A program made the translations under genes and the position numbers. Below, one piece after another: positions 54,721 through 62,285 of a stretch of DNA of 64,000 bases. Position 1 is the stretch's first letter, and each line of letters opens with the position of its first letter. The stretch lies in NCBI GenBank assembly GCA_016787705.1, contig JAEUTP010000010.1:310001-374000 (forward strand). Reading direction: 5' to 3'. Source of the stretch: Bacteroidia bacterium. Its GTDB lineage: Bacteria; Bacteroidota; Bacteroidia; B-17B0; Aurantibacillaceae. A model generated the notes under the pieces. That model searched no databases and was not told the DNA's origin. It saw only the letters and a list, made by a program, of their open reading frames with translations.

Positions 54721-56622
54721 ATGAGCGATATAATACATCACGAATGCGGCGTAGTACTAGTAAGATTGCTTAAGCCGCTTGAATACTACAAAACTAAGTA
54801 TGGTTCGGCGCGCTATGGCTTGCATAAGATGTACCAAATCATGGAAAAAATGATCAATCGCGGGCAAGACGGTGCTGGTATTGCAACCATTAAATTTGAT
54901 GCAAAGCCCGGAACCACATATCTTGATCGTTTAAGATCCATTGAACCCAAAGCAACACAGGATATTTTTGGCCAAATAAATAATTTATTTGTAAACGCCC
55001 AAGCAAATAACCCTGAAGCATACAAAAGTGCCAATTGGCAAAAAGAAAATATTCCTTTTTTAGGAGAATTAATGCTAGGGCATTTACGTTATGGCACCTT
55101 TGGAAAGAACAGCGTACACAGTTGCCATCCTTTTAAGCGCCAAAATAACTGGATGAGCCGTAATTTGGTTGTTGCCGGCAACTTTAATCTAACCAATGTT
55201 GATGAACTTTACACGCATTTGGTTGAGCTTGGCCAACACCCGGTTGAGAAGGCAGATACAGTTACTGTAATGGAAAAGATCGGTCATTTTTTAGATAAGG
55301 ATAACGACCGTTTATTTAAAAAATTCAAAGAGCAGAACGATAAAAATTACGAGATCAGTAAATTGATTCAAGCCAATATTGATGTTGCGGGCATTTTAAA
55401 AGAAAGCAGCAAACGCTGGGATGGCGGTTATGTGATGTGCGGAATGATAGGCCATGGCGATGCTTTTGTATTGCGCGATCCAAACGGTATTCGCCCTGGA
55501 TATTTTTACCAGGATGAAGAAGTGATTGTTGTGGCTAGTGAACGACCAGTTATACAAACTGTATTTAATGTGCCTTTTGAAAGTGTAAACGAAATTAAAC
55601 CCGGCCACGCCATTATCATTAAAAAAGATGGAACACTTACTGAAGAAGAAATTATTGAGCCGCAAAAAAAATTATCATGCTCGTTTGAGCGTATTTATTT
55701 TAGCCGTGGTAACGACGCTGATATTTACAAAGAGCGTAACCAGTTAGGAAGAAATTTAACCGAGAGTGTTTTAAAAGCAGTGAACAATGATCTTGAAAAT
55801 ACCGTTTTCAGTTATATACCTAACACTGCAGAAGTAGCATTTGGAGGGTTAATTGAAGGACTGGATGAATACACCAATAAATGGAAAGCGGAAGAGATCT
55901 TAAAGTTAAAAGGAAATTTAAACGGACCCGAATTACAAAAAATACTTTCAATACATCCTCGCATACACAAGGTAGTTTTAAAAGATGCCAAACAACGCAC
56001 TTTTATTACTGCAGATGAAGGCCGCGACAGTCTTGTTAATTTAGTATATGATATTACTTACGGTACGGTAAAAAAAGGTGTTGATAGTTTAGTAATTTTA
56101 GATGATAGTATTGTGCGCGGTACAACTTTAAAACAAAGCATCTTAAATATTTTAGATCGCCTTGAACCTAAAAAAATAATTGTTGTAAGCTCTGCTCCAC
56201 AAATTCGTTACCCTGATTGTTATGGTATTGACATGGCTGTAATGAGCAAGTTTGTTGCTTTTGAAGCTGCCGTTGCCTTATTGAAACAACAGGGGAAAGA
56301 AGCTCTTATAAAAGATGTTTACGAACGTACTAAAATAGAAGTTCAAAAACCAAAAGAGGAACAAACAAATCTTGTAAAAGAAATTTACGCAGGTTTTTCT
56401 GCTGAGCAGATCTCTGATAAAATTGCCGAATTAATAAAACCTAAAAATCTTAAAGCTGAATTGGTATTAATTTACCAAAAGCTGGATGGCCTGCACAGCG
56501 CCTGCCCGCAAAATTTAGGCGATTGGTATTTTAGTGGCAACTACCCTACTCCTGGTGGAAACAAAGTAAGCAACCAGGCTTTCATTAATTATATGGAAGG
56601 TAAGAATGTGAGAGCCTACTAA
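54721..56622 (+). CDS. purF: amidophosphoribosyltransferase, long Bacteroidota form
   Basis: PurF makes phosphoribosylamine from PRPP and glutamine, the first committed purine step. The protein has 633 residues against about 470-510 in other phyla, with insertions in the glutaminase half. The start MSDIIHHECGVV places the catalytic cysteine at position 9, after a short leader that would be removed. Glutaminase motifs include INRGQDGAGI and GHLRYGTFGKNS; the PRPP loop is VILDDSIVRGTTLKQS. The final third carries a C-terminal extension with LVLIYQKLDGLHSACPQN. A good promoter precedes it and a palindromic repeat follows. Confidence 0.93.
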   Translation: MSDIIHHECGVVLVRLLKPLEYYKTKYGSARYGLHKMYQIMEKMINRGQDGAGIATIKFDAKPGTTYLDRLRSIEPKATQDIFGQINNLFVNAQANNPEAYKSANWQKENIPFLGELMLGHLRYGTFGKNSVHSCHPFKRQNNWMSRNLVVAGNFNLTNVDELYTHLVELGQHPVEKADTVTVMEKIGHFLDKDNDRLFKKFKEQNDKNYEISKLIQANIDVAGILKESSKRWDGGYVMCGMIGHGDAFVLRDPNGIRPGYFYQDEEVIVVASERPVIQTVFNVPFESVNEIKPGHAIIIKKDGTLTEEEIIEPQKKLSCSFERIYFSRGNDADIYKERNQLGRNLTESVLKAVNNDLENTVFSYIPNTAEVAFGGLIEGLDEYTNKWKAEEILKLKGNLNGPELQKILSIHPRIHKVVLKDAKQRTFITADEGRDSLVNLVYDITYGTVKKGVDSLVILDDSIVRGTTLKQSILNILDRLEPKKIIVVSSAPQIRYPDCYGIDMAVMSKFVAFEAAVALLKQQGKEALIKDVYERTKIEVQKPKEEQTNLVKEIYAGFSAEQISDKIAELIKPKNLKAELVLIYQKLDGLHSACPQNLGDWYFSGNYPTPGGNKVSNQAFINYMEGKNVRAY

Positions 56623-56624
56623 GT

Positions 56625-56702
56625 TAATGGAAGATGTAAAACGGAATGTGTAAAATGGTTTGCTTTACATTTTCCATCTTAACTTTTCAATTTTACATTT
56701 AA
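56625..56702. repeat. imperfect palindromic intergenic repeat, 'ATGGAAAATGTAA' family, copy 2
   Basis: The left arm (AATGGAAGATGTAAAACGG) and the right arm (TTTACATTTTCCATCTTAAC and further TTTTACATTT) are near reverse complements, beginning 3 bases after the purF stop. It shares words with the element at 30351, so the two appear to be one dispersed family. Confidence 0.6.
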
Positions 56703-56707
56703 TAAAA

Positions 56708-57040
56708 TCACTCCTCTAAAATACTCACTGCGTTTATCCCATCAATTTGAATGGTGCGTTTTCCGCCGTCTTTTTTAGGAATAGTAATTGATGAACCGTA
56801 TTCATTCTTTGTTTTTGTAATAAATGTAACCGTATATGTTCCGGCTTTTATTTTTCTGAATTCAGTGGTAGCTTGTTTATCAACCTTTGTAAATACAATA
56901 TTATTATTGCCTATCACTACCGAATCTAAGGCTTCATTATTATAATTTGAAACCCTCACCTCGTAGCCTTTTGAGCAGGAAGAAAAAATAATTCCACCAA
57001 AAAATAACATAAATATGAAAGGTATCTTAAAGGCTATCAT
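56708..57040 (-). CDS. small predicted lipoprotein, unknown function
   Basis: I use the ATG at 57040, giving MIAFKIPFIFMLFFGGIIFSSC and 110 residues; a TTG 18 bases earlier is in frame but less likely. The signal ends in a lipobox-like F-S-S-C. The mature part is about 88 residues, basic and beta-rich (VVIGNNNIVFTKV, GTYTVTFITKTKNEYG). No family is recognised. It follows smpB with about 14 bases between the stop and the ATG, so it is probably co-transcribed. Outer-membrane or periplasmic attachment is inferred from the lipobox. Confidence 0.65.
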   Translation of the reverse strand: MIAFKIPFIFMLFFGGIIFSSCSKGYEVRVSNYNNEALDSVVIGNNNIVFTKVDKQATTEFRKIKAGTYTVTFITKTKNEYGSSITIPKKDGGKRTIQIDGINAVSILEE

Positions 57041-57054
57041 TATTATAAAATTAC

Positions 57055-57507
57055 TCAAAATTTTCTATTCATTTCGCGTTCTACATCACGCTTCTTAATA
57101 TCATCACGCTTATCAAATTCTTTTTTTCCTTTAGCCAACGCAATTTCCATCTTGGCAAAACCTTTATCGTTTACAAATAAACGAATGGGAATAATGGTTA
57201 AACCCTGGTCTTTTACCTTTCTTAAAAGCTTGTTCAATTCCTGCCGGCTTAATAATAATTTACGTTCACGCAAAGCTTCATGCTGGTAAAAAGAGGCATC
57301 TTCGTATTCAGAAATATGTAAATTCCTTACAAACAATTCATCATTTTTAAAATAGCAATAGCTATCAGCCAATCCCGCTTTGCCTGCGCGGATTGATTTG
57401 ATCTCGGTGCCACGCAAAACCATTCCGGCTACCAGCTTATCTAAAAACTGGTAATCAAATTTTGCTTTTCGGTTCTCAATGTTAATGGTATTGCTTAATT
57501 TAGCCAC
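57055..57507 (-). CDS. smpB: SsrA-binding protein SmpB
   Basis: SmpB partners tmRNA in rescue of stalled ribosomes. The 150-residue protein has the OB-fold core and family motifs: NRKAKFDYQFLDKLVAGMVLRGTEIKSIRAGKAGL, the conserved LLLSRQELNKLLRK helix, and the basic tail KKEFDKRDDIKKRDVEREMNRKF. The start is GTG, set by the conserved N-terminus. tmRNA itself is not seen in the window. Confidence 0.97.
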   Translation of the reverse strand: MAKLSNTINIENRKAKFDYQFLDKLVAGMVLRGTEIKSIRAGKAGLADSYCYFKNDELFVRNLHISEYEDASFYQHEALRERKLLLSRQELNKLLRKVKDQGLTIIPIRLFVNDKGFAKMEIALAKGKKEFDKRDDIKKRDVEREMNRKF

Positions 57508-57527
57508 AGTGTAAAGTTACAATAAAA

Positions 57528-58034
57528 ATGCAGGATTCTTCTATTTTATTAAAAGCGGTTTCATTAAATGAAATTGAAAAAATTGCTGAGCTTGCTAAAG
57601 TGATCTGGGCAAAACATTACCCGGAAATTATTGGACAAGCGCAGGTTGATTACATGCTGCAAAACATGTACAATCATGAAAGTCTTTTGCAACAAATAAA
57701 CGAAAAAGGGCAGCAATTTTATTTTATCATTTCAAATAAAGAAATCATTGGATTTATTTCTGTTACCAAAGAAAAAAATGACACCTGGATGCTGAATAAA
57801 TTTTATGTACTGGAAGAAAAAACCGGAAAAGGAACAGGAACAATCGTTTTAGAAGAAATAAAAAAAACAATTCAGCCAAAAAAAATACATTTAACCGTTA
57901 ATCGTAAAAACTATAAATCCATTAATTTTTATTTTAAGAATAATTTTAAAATAGATTCTTTAATTGAAATCAATATCGGGAACGGATTTGTGATGGATGA
58001 TTTTGTGATGGTGTGGCATAAAGCCTCATCCTAA
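57528..58034 (+). CDS. GNAT-family N-acetyltransferase
   Basis: The 168-residue protein has the GNAT fold signatures: an N-terminal LNEIEKIAELAKVIWAKHYPEII, a central strand with FIISNKEIIGFISVTKEKNDTWMLNKFYV, the acetyl-CoA loop EEKTGKGTGTIVLEEI, and NRKNYKSINFYFKNNF. Acetyl-CoA-dependent acetylation of an amine is expected, but the substrate is unknown. The gene's last codons and its stop lie in a sequence that begins a dispersed repeat, so its C-terminus may have been shaped by the repeat. Confidence 0.85.
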   Translation: MQDSSILLKAVSLNEIEKIAELAKVIWAKHYPEIIGQAQVDYMLQNMYNHESLLQQINEKGQQFYFIISNKEIIGFISVTKEKNDTWMLNKFYVLEEKTGKGTGTIVLEEIKKTIQPKKIHLTVNRKNYKSINFYFKNNFKIDSLIEINIGNGFVMDDFVMVWHKASS

Positions 58035-58085
58035 ATCCTTCTCCAAAGGAGAAGGACTTTTCATCAACAGAAACCACGAACTTGA
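58025..58085. repeat. dispersed repeat with hairpin (CCTTCTCC-AAA-GGAGAAGG type)
   Basis: CCTCATCCTAAATCCTTCTCC is followed by its hairpin partner GGAGAAGG (58037-58044 and 58048-58055) and ACTTTTC. This resembles a repeat type I know from many Bacteroidota intergenic regions. It contains the GNAT stop codon, and the hairpin with its T-run can act as that gene's terminator. A trailing GAACTTGAAAC runs up to the uvrB stop. Confidence 0.6.
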
Positions 58086-58087
58086 AA

Positions 58088-60118
58088 CTAGGAATTCTTT
58101 TCCTCCAGCATTTTCTCTAACGAATACATTTCATCTCTTAACCTTGCCGCTTCGTTAAAATTCATTTCTTTAGCGGCACGTAACATAGATGATTTTACTT
58201 TTGCAATTTGTTTCTTCAACTCATCCTGGCTCATGTATTGCACAACGGGATCGGCTGCTACATCATATACTTCAGGCTCTACATACACTTTCACCAATTT
58301 ACCATCAATCGTCACTTCAGTACCACTCATAGTAGGCTGTAATAATTTCTTTTTACCTGCCTGTACCGGTGTTACATTGTGTTTGATGTTATATTCAATT
58401 TGTTTTTTTCTTCTTCTCTCTGTTTCTTCTATTGTCGATTTCATACTATCGGTAATTCTATCAGCATACATGATCACACGTCCGTTAACGTTACGCGCAG
58501 CACGGCCAACAGTCTGCACCAAACTTCTTACATTACGTAAAAATCCTTCTTTATCTGCATCTAAAATGGCAACCAAACTTACTTCCGGCAAATCCAATCC
58601 TTCACGCAATAAATTAATTCCTATTAACACATCAAACATACCAACACGTAATTGCCGTAAAATTTCAACGCGTTCCAAAGTATCCACCTCGCTATGAATG
58701 TAACGGCAGCGCACATTTAATTTGGTTAAATATTTTGTTAATTCTTCTGCCATGCGTTTGGTTAAGGTTGTAACCAAAACACGCTCATCTTTCTCTACTA
58801 CTTTGTGAATTTCATCTAGCAGATCATCTACCTGGTTAGAGCATGGTCTAACTTCTATTATCGGATCTAAAATTCCTGTAGGACGGATCAATTGTTCTAC
58901 TATTACTCCTCCCGCCTGCTCTAATTCAAAAGCAGCGGGTGTTGCGCTTACATAAATTACCTGGTTCAACAAAGCATAAAATTCTTCAAATTTTAAAGGA
59001 CGGTTATCTAATGCAGAAGGCAAGCGAAACCCATACTCCACCAAATTTATTTTACGGCTTAAGTCACCACCATACATTGCGCCAACTTGTGGAATAGAAA
59101 CATGACTTTCATCTGCTATTAATAAAAAATCATCCGGAAAATAATCCATCAAACAAAAAGGTCTGGTACCAGGTAATCTTCCATCAAAATAACGAGAATA
59201 ATTTTCAATACCGCTACAGTAACCCAATTCGCGCATCATTTCCAAATCAAAATTCACGCGCTCTTCCAAACGTTTTGCTTCTAAGGTTTTACCCTGTTTA
59301 TTAAAAAATTCTACCTGCGCCACCATGTCTTCATGAATAAAACCCATTGCTTTTTGCAAGGTATCAGGCGCAGTTACAAATATGTTGGCAGGATAAATAC
59401 TAAACGATTCAAACTTTTCGATAACATGATTGTTGGCAGGATCAAAGGTTTCAATACTTTCAATTTCATCCCCAAAAAATTCAATGCGCACACAATAATC
59501 TGCATAAGGTAAATTCACATCTACGGTATCTCCTTTTACTCTAAAAGTTCCGCGATTAAAATCTGCAGTAGTTCTTGAATACAATGAACCAACAAACTGG
59601 TACAATAATTTATTTCTCGAAACCGATTGGCCCACATGAACCGGAATAATATTCTTTTTAAAATCGGTTGGGTTACCCATACCGTAAATGCAGCTAACAG
59701 AGCTTACAACGATCACATCCCTTCTACCCGATAATAAAGTTGAGGTGGCACTCAAACGTAATTTTTCAATCTCGTCATTAATAGCCAGATCTTTTTCAAT
59801 ATATGTTCCGGTGGTTGGTAAAAAAGCTTCCGGCTGGTAATAATCGTAATAGCTTACAAAATACTCCACTGCGTTATTTGGAAAAAATTGTTTGAACTCG
59901 CTAAATAATTGCGCCGCCAACGTTTTATTATGACACAAAACCAGCGTTGGTTTTTTTACCTGTTGTATTACATTAGCTGCTGTAAATGTTTTACCTGAAC
60001 CTGTAACCCCCAATAAAACCTGGTGTTTAGATCCGGATTTAATTCCTTCTACTAATTGACGTATTGCTTCCGGCTGATCACCGGTTGGTTGAAATTCAGA
60101 TGTCAGTTCAAAATTCAT
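58088..60118 (-). CDS. uvrB: excinuclease ABC subunit B
   Basis: UvrB is the damage-verifying helicase of nucleotide excision repair. The 676-residue protein has Walker A GVTGSGKT (37-44) and the beta-hairpin region YYDYYQPEAFLPTTGTYIEKD. Later motifs are DESHVSIPQVGAMYGGD, YVSATPAAFELEQ, INLLREGLDLPEVSLVAILDADKEGFLR and QTVGRAARN. A C-terminal UVR segment with AAKEMNFNEAARLRDEM contacts UvrC. Length and all helicase motifs are normal. The 149-base space upstream holds a long imperfect hairpin. Confidence 0.98.
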   Translation of the reverse strand: MNFELTSEFQPTGDQPEAIRQLVEGIKSGSKHQVLLGVTGSGKTFTAANVIQQVKKPTLVLCHNKTLAAQLFSEFKQFFPNNAVEYFVSYYDYYQPEAFLPTTGTYIEKDLAINDEIEKLRLSATSTLLSGRRDVIVVSSVSCIYGMGNPTDFKKNIIPVHVGQSVSRNKLLYQFVGSLYSRTTADFNRGTFRVKGDTVDVNLPYADYCVRIEFFGDEIESIETFDPANNHVIEKFESFSIYPANIFVTAPDTLQKAMGFIHEDMVAQVEFFNKQGKTLEAKRLEERVNFDLEMMRELGYCSGIENYSRYFDGRLPGTRPFCLMDYFPDDFLLIADESHVSIPQVGAMYGGDLSRKINLVEYGFRLPSALDNRPLKFEEFYALLNQVIYVSATPAAFELEQAGGVIVEQLIRPTGILDPIIEVRPCSNQVDDLLDEIHKVVEKDERVLVTTLTKRMAEELTKYLTKLNVRCRYIHSEVDTLERVEILRQLRVGMFDVLIGINLLREGLDLPEVSLVAILDADKEGFLRNVRSLVQTVGRAARNVNGRVIMYADRITDSMKSTIEETERRRKKQIEYNIKHNVTPVQAGKKKLLQPTMSGTEVTIDGKLVKVYVEPEVYDVAADPVVQYMSQDELKKQIAKVKSSMLRAAKEMNFNEAARLRDEMYSLEKMLEEKNS

Positions 60119-60141
60119 AACTACTTTTTTTAGGTCTGAAG

Positions 60142-60256
60142 ATTTTCAAAAGTCCATTTTTTAGGTGAGCGGTTTTTTTAAAGCGTAGTTTACAAATAGT
60201 AAATGAGCATTTTAAAAAAATCAAGCTCAACGCCAAAAAATTGGGCTTTTGAAAAT
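60142..60256. repeat. long imperfect inverted repeat between the VanX-like gene and uvrB
   Basis: The left arm (60142-60182) reads ATTTTCAAAAGTCCATTTTT, then AGGTGAGC and a T-run with AAA. The right arm (60211-60256) is its near reverse complement, with AAA-rich start, GCTCAACGCC, AAAAAATTGGGCTTTTGAAAAT. The 28-base centre has its own TTTAC-AAATA-GTAAA hairpin. Together they could fold into a hairpin of about 115 bases. It may be a small palindromic mobile relic or an RNA structure in the uvrB leader. Confidence 0.65.
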
Positions 60257-60267
60257 GTTGTGTAAAG

Positions 60268-61044
60268 TTACTTAATCAATTTGTAATTTGCTGCTGCAAA
60301 TTCTTTATTGCAAAAATTAAAATGCCACCACTCACTGTTAATAGGGTAAAAGCGGGCCTGCATCATAACCTTTCTTAACAACTTTCTGTTATCCCATGCT
60401 TCCTGAGAGAGTTCTCCTTTATTAAAATAATAAGCTTCGCAAACGGGTTGAGATAGTTTTCCGAAAAAATCAAAGTCTGTTCCCATATCCAGTAATTTAT
60501 TCCCGTTAACATCAATTATAGAAAGATCAATAGCACAACCATAATTATGCAGCGAAATATTAAAGGGCGGCGATACATATGCAAACTTAATATCAGGTGG
60601 CATATCCAAACTATCCCACATTAATTTTTGTATCCAAAAAGGTCGTGCGGCATCAAAAACAATTAATGAATAATTCGGGTGTATTCTTTTTAAAGAATCC
60701 TGGGCTTTCTGCAGATGAACTGCCACGTCATGCGGCATATAAGCTTTTCGTAAACCACCATACATATTCAATTTTAAAAAATTATTAGTATCTGCATATC
60801 TAAGGTCTACTTTAATTGTGCTGTCAACACTGTTAATATCGATTAAACCAAACTCTTTAAATATTTTTTCAAGAGAAGAAGTATCACTCTTTATTCTTTC
60901 GTTTAAGATAGTACTAAGTTTAACAGTATCTTTTAAAACAATAAGCTGCTTTTTTACAATTTTGCCGCTCTTTTTACCAGCATCGTTGTTACAAGAGCAA
61001 AACAAGATGCTAACATATAAAAAATATAGCTGATAAATTTTCAA
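60268..61044 (-). CDS. M15 D-Ala-D-Ala dipeptidase-like lipoprotein (VanX/DdpX type)
   Basis: The 258-residue product begins with a lipoprotein-like signal (YLFLYVSILFCSC-type, Cys near 16-18). The zinc site has SxHxxxxAxD as SLHNYGCAID (H166, D173) and ExWH as EWWH (E238, H241), with the arginine in DAARP (R134). These are the VanX/DdpX signatures for splitting D-Ala-D-Ala. There are no vanH/vanA-like neighbours, so a peptidoglycan recycling or salvage role in the periplasm is more likely than glycopeptide resistance. The start codon is TTG. Confidence 0.88.
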   Translation of the reverse strand: MKIYQLYFLYVSILFCSCNNDAGKKSGKIVKKQLIVLKDTVKLSTILNERIKSDTSSLEKIFKEFGLIDINSVDSTIKVDLRYADTNNFLKLNMYGGLRKAYMPHDVAVHLQKAQDSLKRIHPNYSLIVFDAARPFWIQKLMWDSLDMPPDIKFAYVSPPFNISLHNYGCAIDLSIIDVNGNKLLDMGTDFDFFGKLSQPVCEAYYFNKGELSQEAWDNRKLLRKVMMQARFYPINSEWWHFNFCNKEFAAANYKLIK

Positions 61045-61109
61045 AAAATAATCTTTTCTTTCTTTAATTTACAAAGCAAATACTTAATTTTAGATGCAAA
61101 TTCAGCCTT

Positions 61110-61598
61110 ATGCCTTCGTTTGATATAGCCAGCAAATTAGATGCCCAACTACTCGATAACGCTATAAATGTAGCTAAAAAAGACATATTAAACCGTTGGG
61201 ATTTTAGAGATAGTAAAAGTACAATTGAATTGAATAAAAAAGATCTACTTATCAATATCAGTACCGAAAATGATATGCGTCTGGATGCTATTTTAGATGC
61301 TATCCACTCCCGTATGATCAAACAAGGACTAGACCCACGTGGATTGGATGAAAGTAAAGAGCATTATCCCAGCGGCCCAATGATAAAAAAAGATATTAAG
61401 GTGAGACAGGGATTGGAAAAAGAAGCCTGTAAAAAAATACTAAAGGATATTAAAGACAGTAAGCTAAAAGTTACTGCACAAATAATGGATGATATCATTC
61501 GCGTAAGTGCAAAAAAAATTGATGATCTGCAGGCGGTTATTGCCATTTGCAGAAAAGGAGATTACGAAGTGCCATTGCAGTTTATAAATATGAAATGA
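61110..61598 (+). CDS. yajQ: YajQ-family nucleotide-binding protein
   Basis: The 162-residue protein matches YajQ across its length: PSFDIASKLDAQLLDNAINVAKKDILNRWDFRDSKSTIE, the QGLDPRGLD loop, and a C-terminal RKGDYEVPLQFINMK. Members bind nucleotides; some Xanthomonas members are reported to bind cyclic di-GMP and influence transcription, while others bind RNA or stay uncharacterised. Both ferredoxin-like repeats appear intact. It is 29 bases ahead of the small-protein/nucleotidyltransferase pair. The family call is secure, the function is not. Confidence 0.93.
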   Translation: MPSFDIASKLDAQLLDNAINVAKKDILNRWDFRDSKSTIELNKKDLLINISTENDMRLDAILDAIHSRMIKQGLDPRGLDESKEHYPSGPMIKKDIKVRQGLEKEACKKILKDIKDSKLKVTAQIMDDIIRVSAKKIDDLQAVIAICRKGDYEVPLQFINMK

Positions 61599-61627
61599 TA
61601 TTAAGAAGAAATTTGTAAATTTATAGT

Positions 61628-61816
61628 ATGTTTAAACTAGATAGAACGGTTCATTCTTCAGGAAAAATTACAGATTTTAAAAAAGAATCTGATAACTATA
61701 AAAATATGACTTTCGAACAAATTGGAGAAGTATTTTCATATTTACAAAGTGTTGCCTATAATTATCCAATTGACAAACCATTAAAAATGGATAAAACAAT
61801 TTTTTCAGTTCGTTAG
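61628..61816 (+). CDS. small protein paired with a nucleotidyltransferase, 62 residues
   Basis: The 62-residue protein starts MFKLDRTVHSSGKITDF and has the stretch FEQIGEVFSYLQSVAYNYP, ending KPLKMDKTIFSVR. From memory, short Bacteroidota proteins ending in a similar MDRT(V/I)FSxR sequence are commonly encoded next to nucleotidyltransferase-like genes. The spacing to the next gene is 1 base, so they are co-translated. This suggests a toxin/antitoxin-like or regulatory pair, with this one as the small partner. There is no experimental or search support here. Confidence 0.65.
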   Translation: MFKLDRTVHSSGKITDFKKESDNYKNMTFEQIGEVFSYLQSVAYNYPIDKPLKMDKTIFSVR

Positions 61817-61817
61817 A

Positions 61818-62285
61818 ATGGGTAATGTTTTTAACGAAGACTTTCAGGATTTTTTAAAATCACTTAATAATACAGAAGTAAAATATGTGTTAGTTGGCGG
61901 TTATTCTGTTATTTTTCATGGTTTTCCCAGAACAACAGGAGACCTAGATATCTTCGTAGAAGTCTCAGAAGAAAATTATTTAAAATTACAAAAAGCCTTT
62001 TCTGAATTTGGTCTCTCTTTATTTGATATGACAGAAAATAATTTTTTAACGAACAAAGAAATGAACGTTTTTTCTTTCGGGAGAGCTCCGGTTTCTATTG
62101 AAATTCTAAAAGAAATTTCAGGGCTTAGCTTTGAAGAAGTTTACAAAAACGCTATTACTACAGAAATTGAAAGAATTCCTCTTAAAGTAATTAATTTGAG
62201 AGATTTAATTAAAAATAAAAAAGCTAGTGGTAGAGCAAAAGATTTAAACGATATTGAGAATTTAGATAATGATAATCAGAAGTAA
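61818..62285 (+). CDS. nucleotidyltransferase-fold protein (DUF6036/AbiEii-like)
   Basis: The 155-residue protein has the nucleotidyltransferase pattern: VLVGGYSVIFHGF (GG and S at 27-30) followed by TTGDLDIFV (D42, D44). A later VINLRDLIKNKKASGRAKDLNDIENL is typical of DUF6036-type or AbiEii-like proteins. Such folds occur in type IV toxin-antitoxin pairs and MNT-type antitoxins, transferring nucleotides to a partner. The preceding 62-residue gene is 1 base away, and the following hddA-like gene overlaps its end by 17 bases. Toxin, antitoxin or unrelated enzyme cannot be decided. Confidence 0.75.
   Translation: MGNVFNEDFQDFLKSLNNTEVKYVLVGGYSVIFHGFPRTTGDLDIFVEVSEENYLKLQKAFSEFGLSLFDMTENNFLTNKEMNVFSFGRAPVSIEILKEISGLSFEEVYKNAITTEIERIPLKVINLRDLIKNKKASGRAKDLNDIENLDNDNQK

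Noticed and set aside
60142..60256. CRISPR array
   Set aside because: It has two inverted arms only, with no direct repeats at regular spacing and no cas genes.
60268..61044. Vancomycin resistance gene (vanX)
   Set aside because: The motifs fit VanX/DdpX, but vanH, vanA or regulators are not adjacent, and the protein has a lipoprotein-like signal. A wall-recycling role is more likely.
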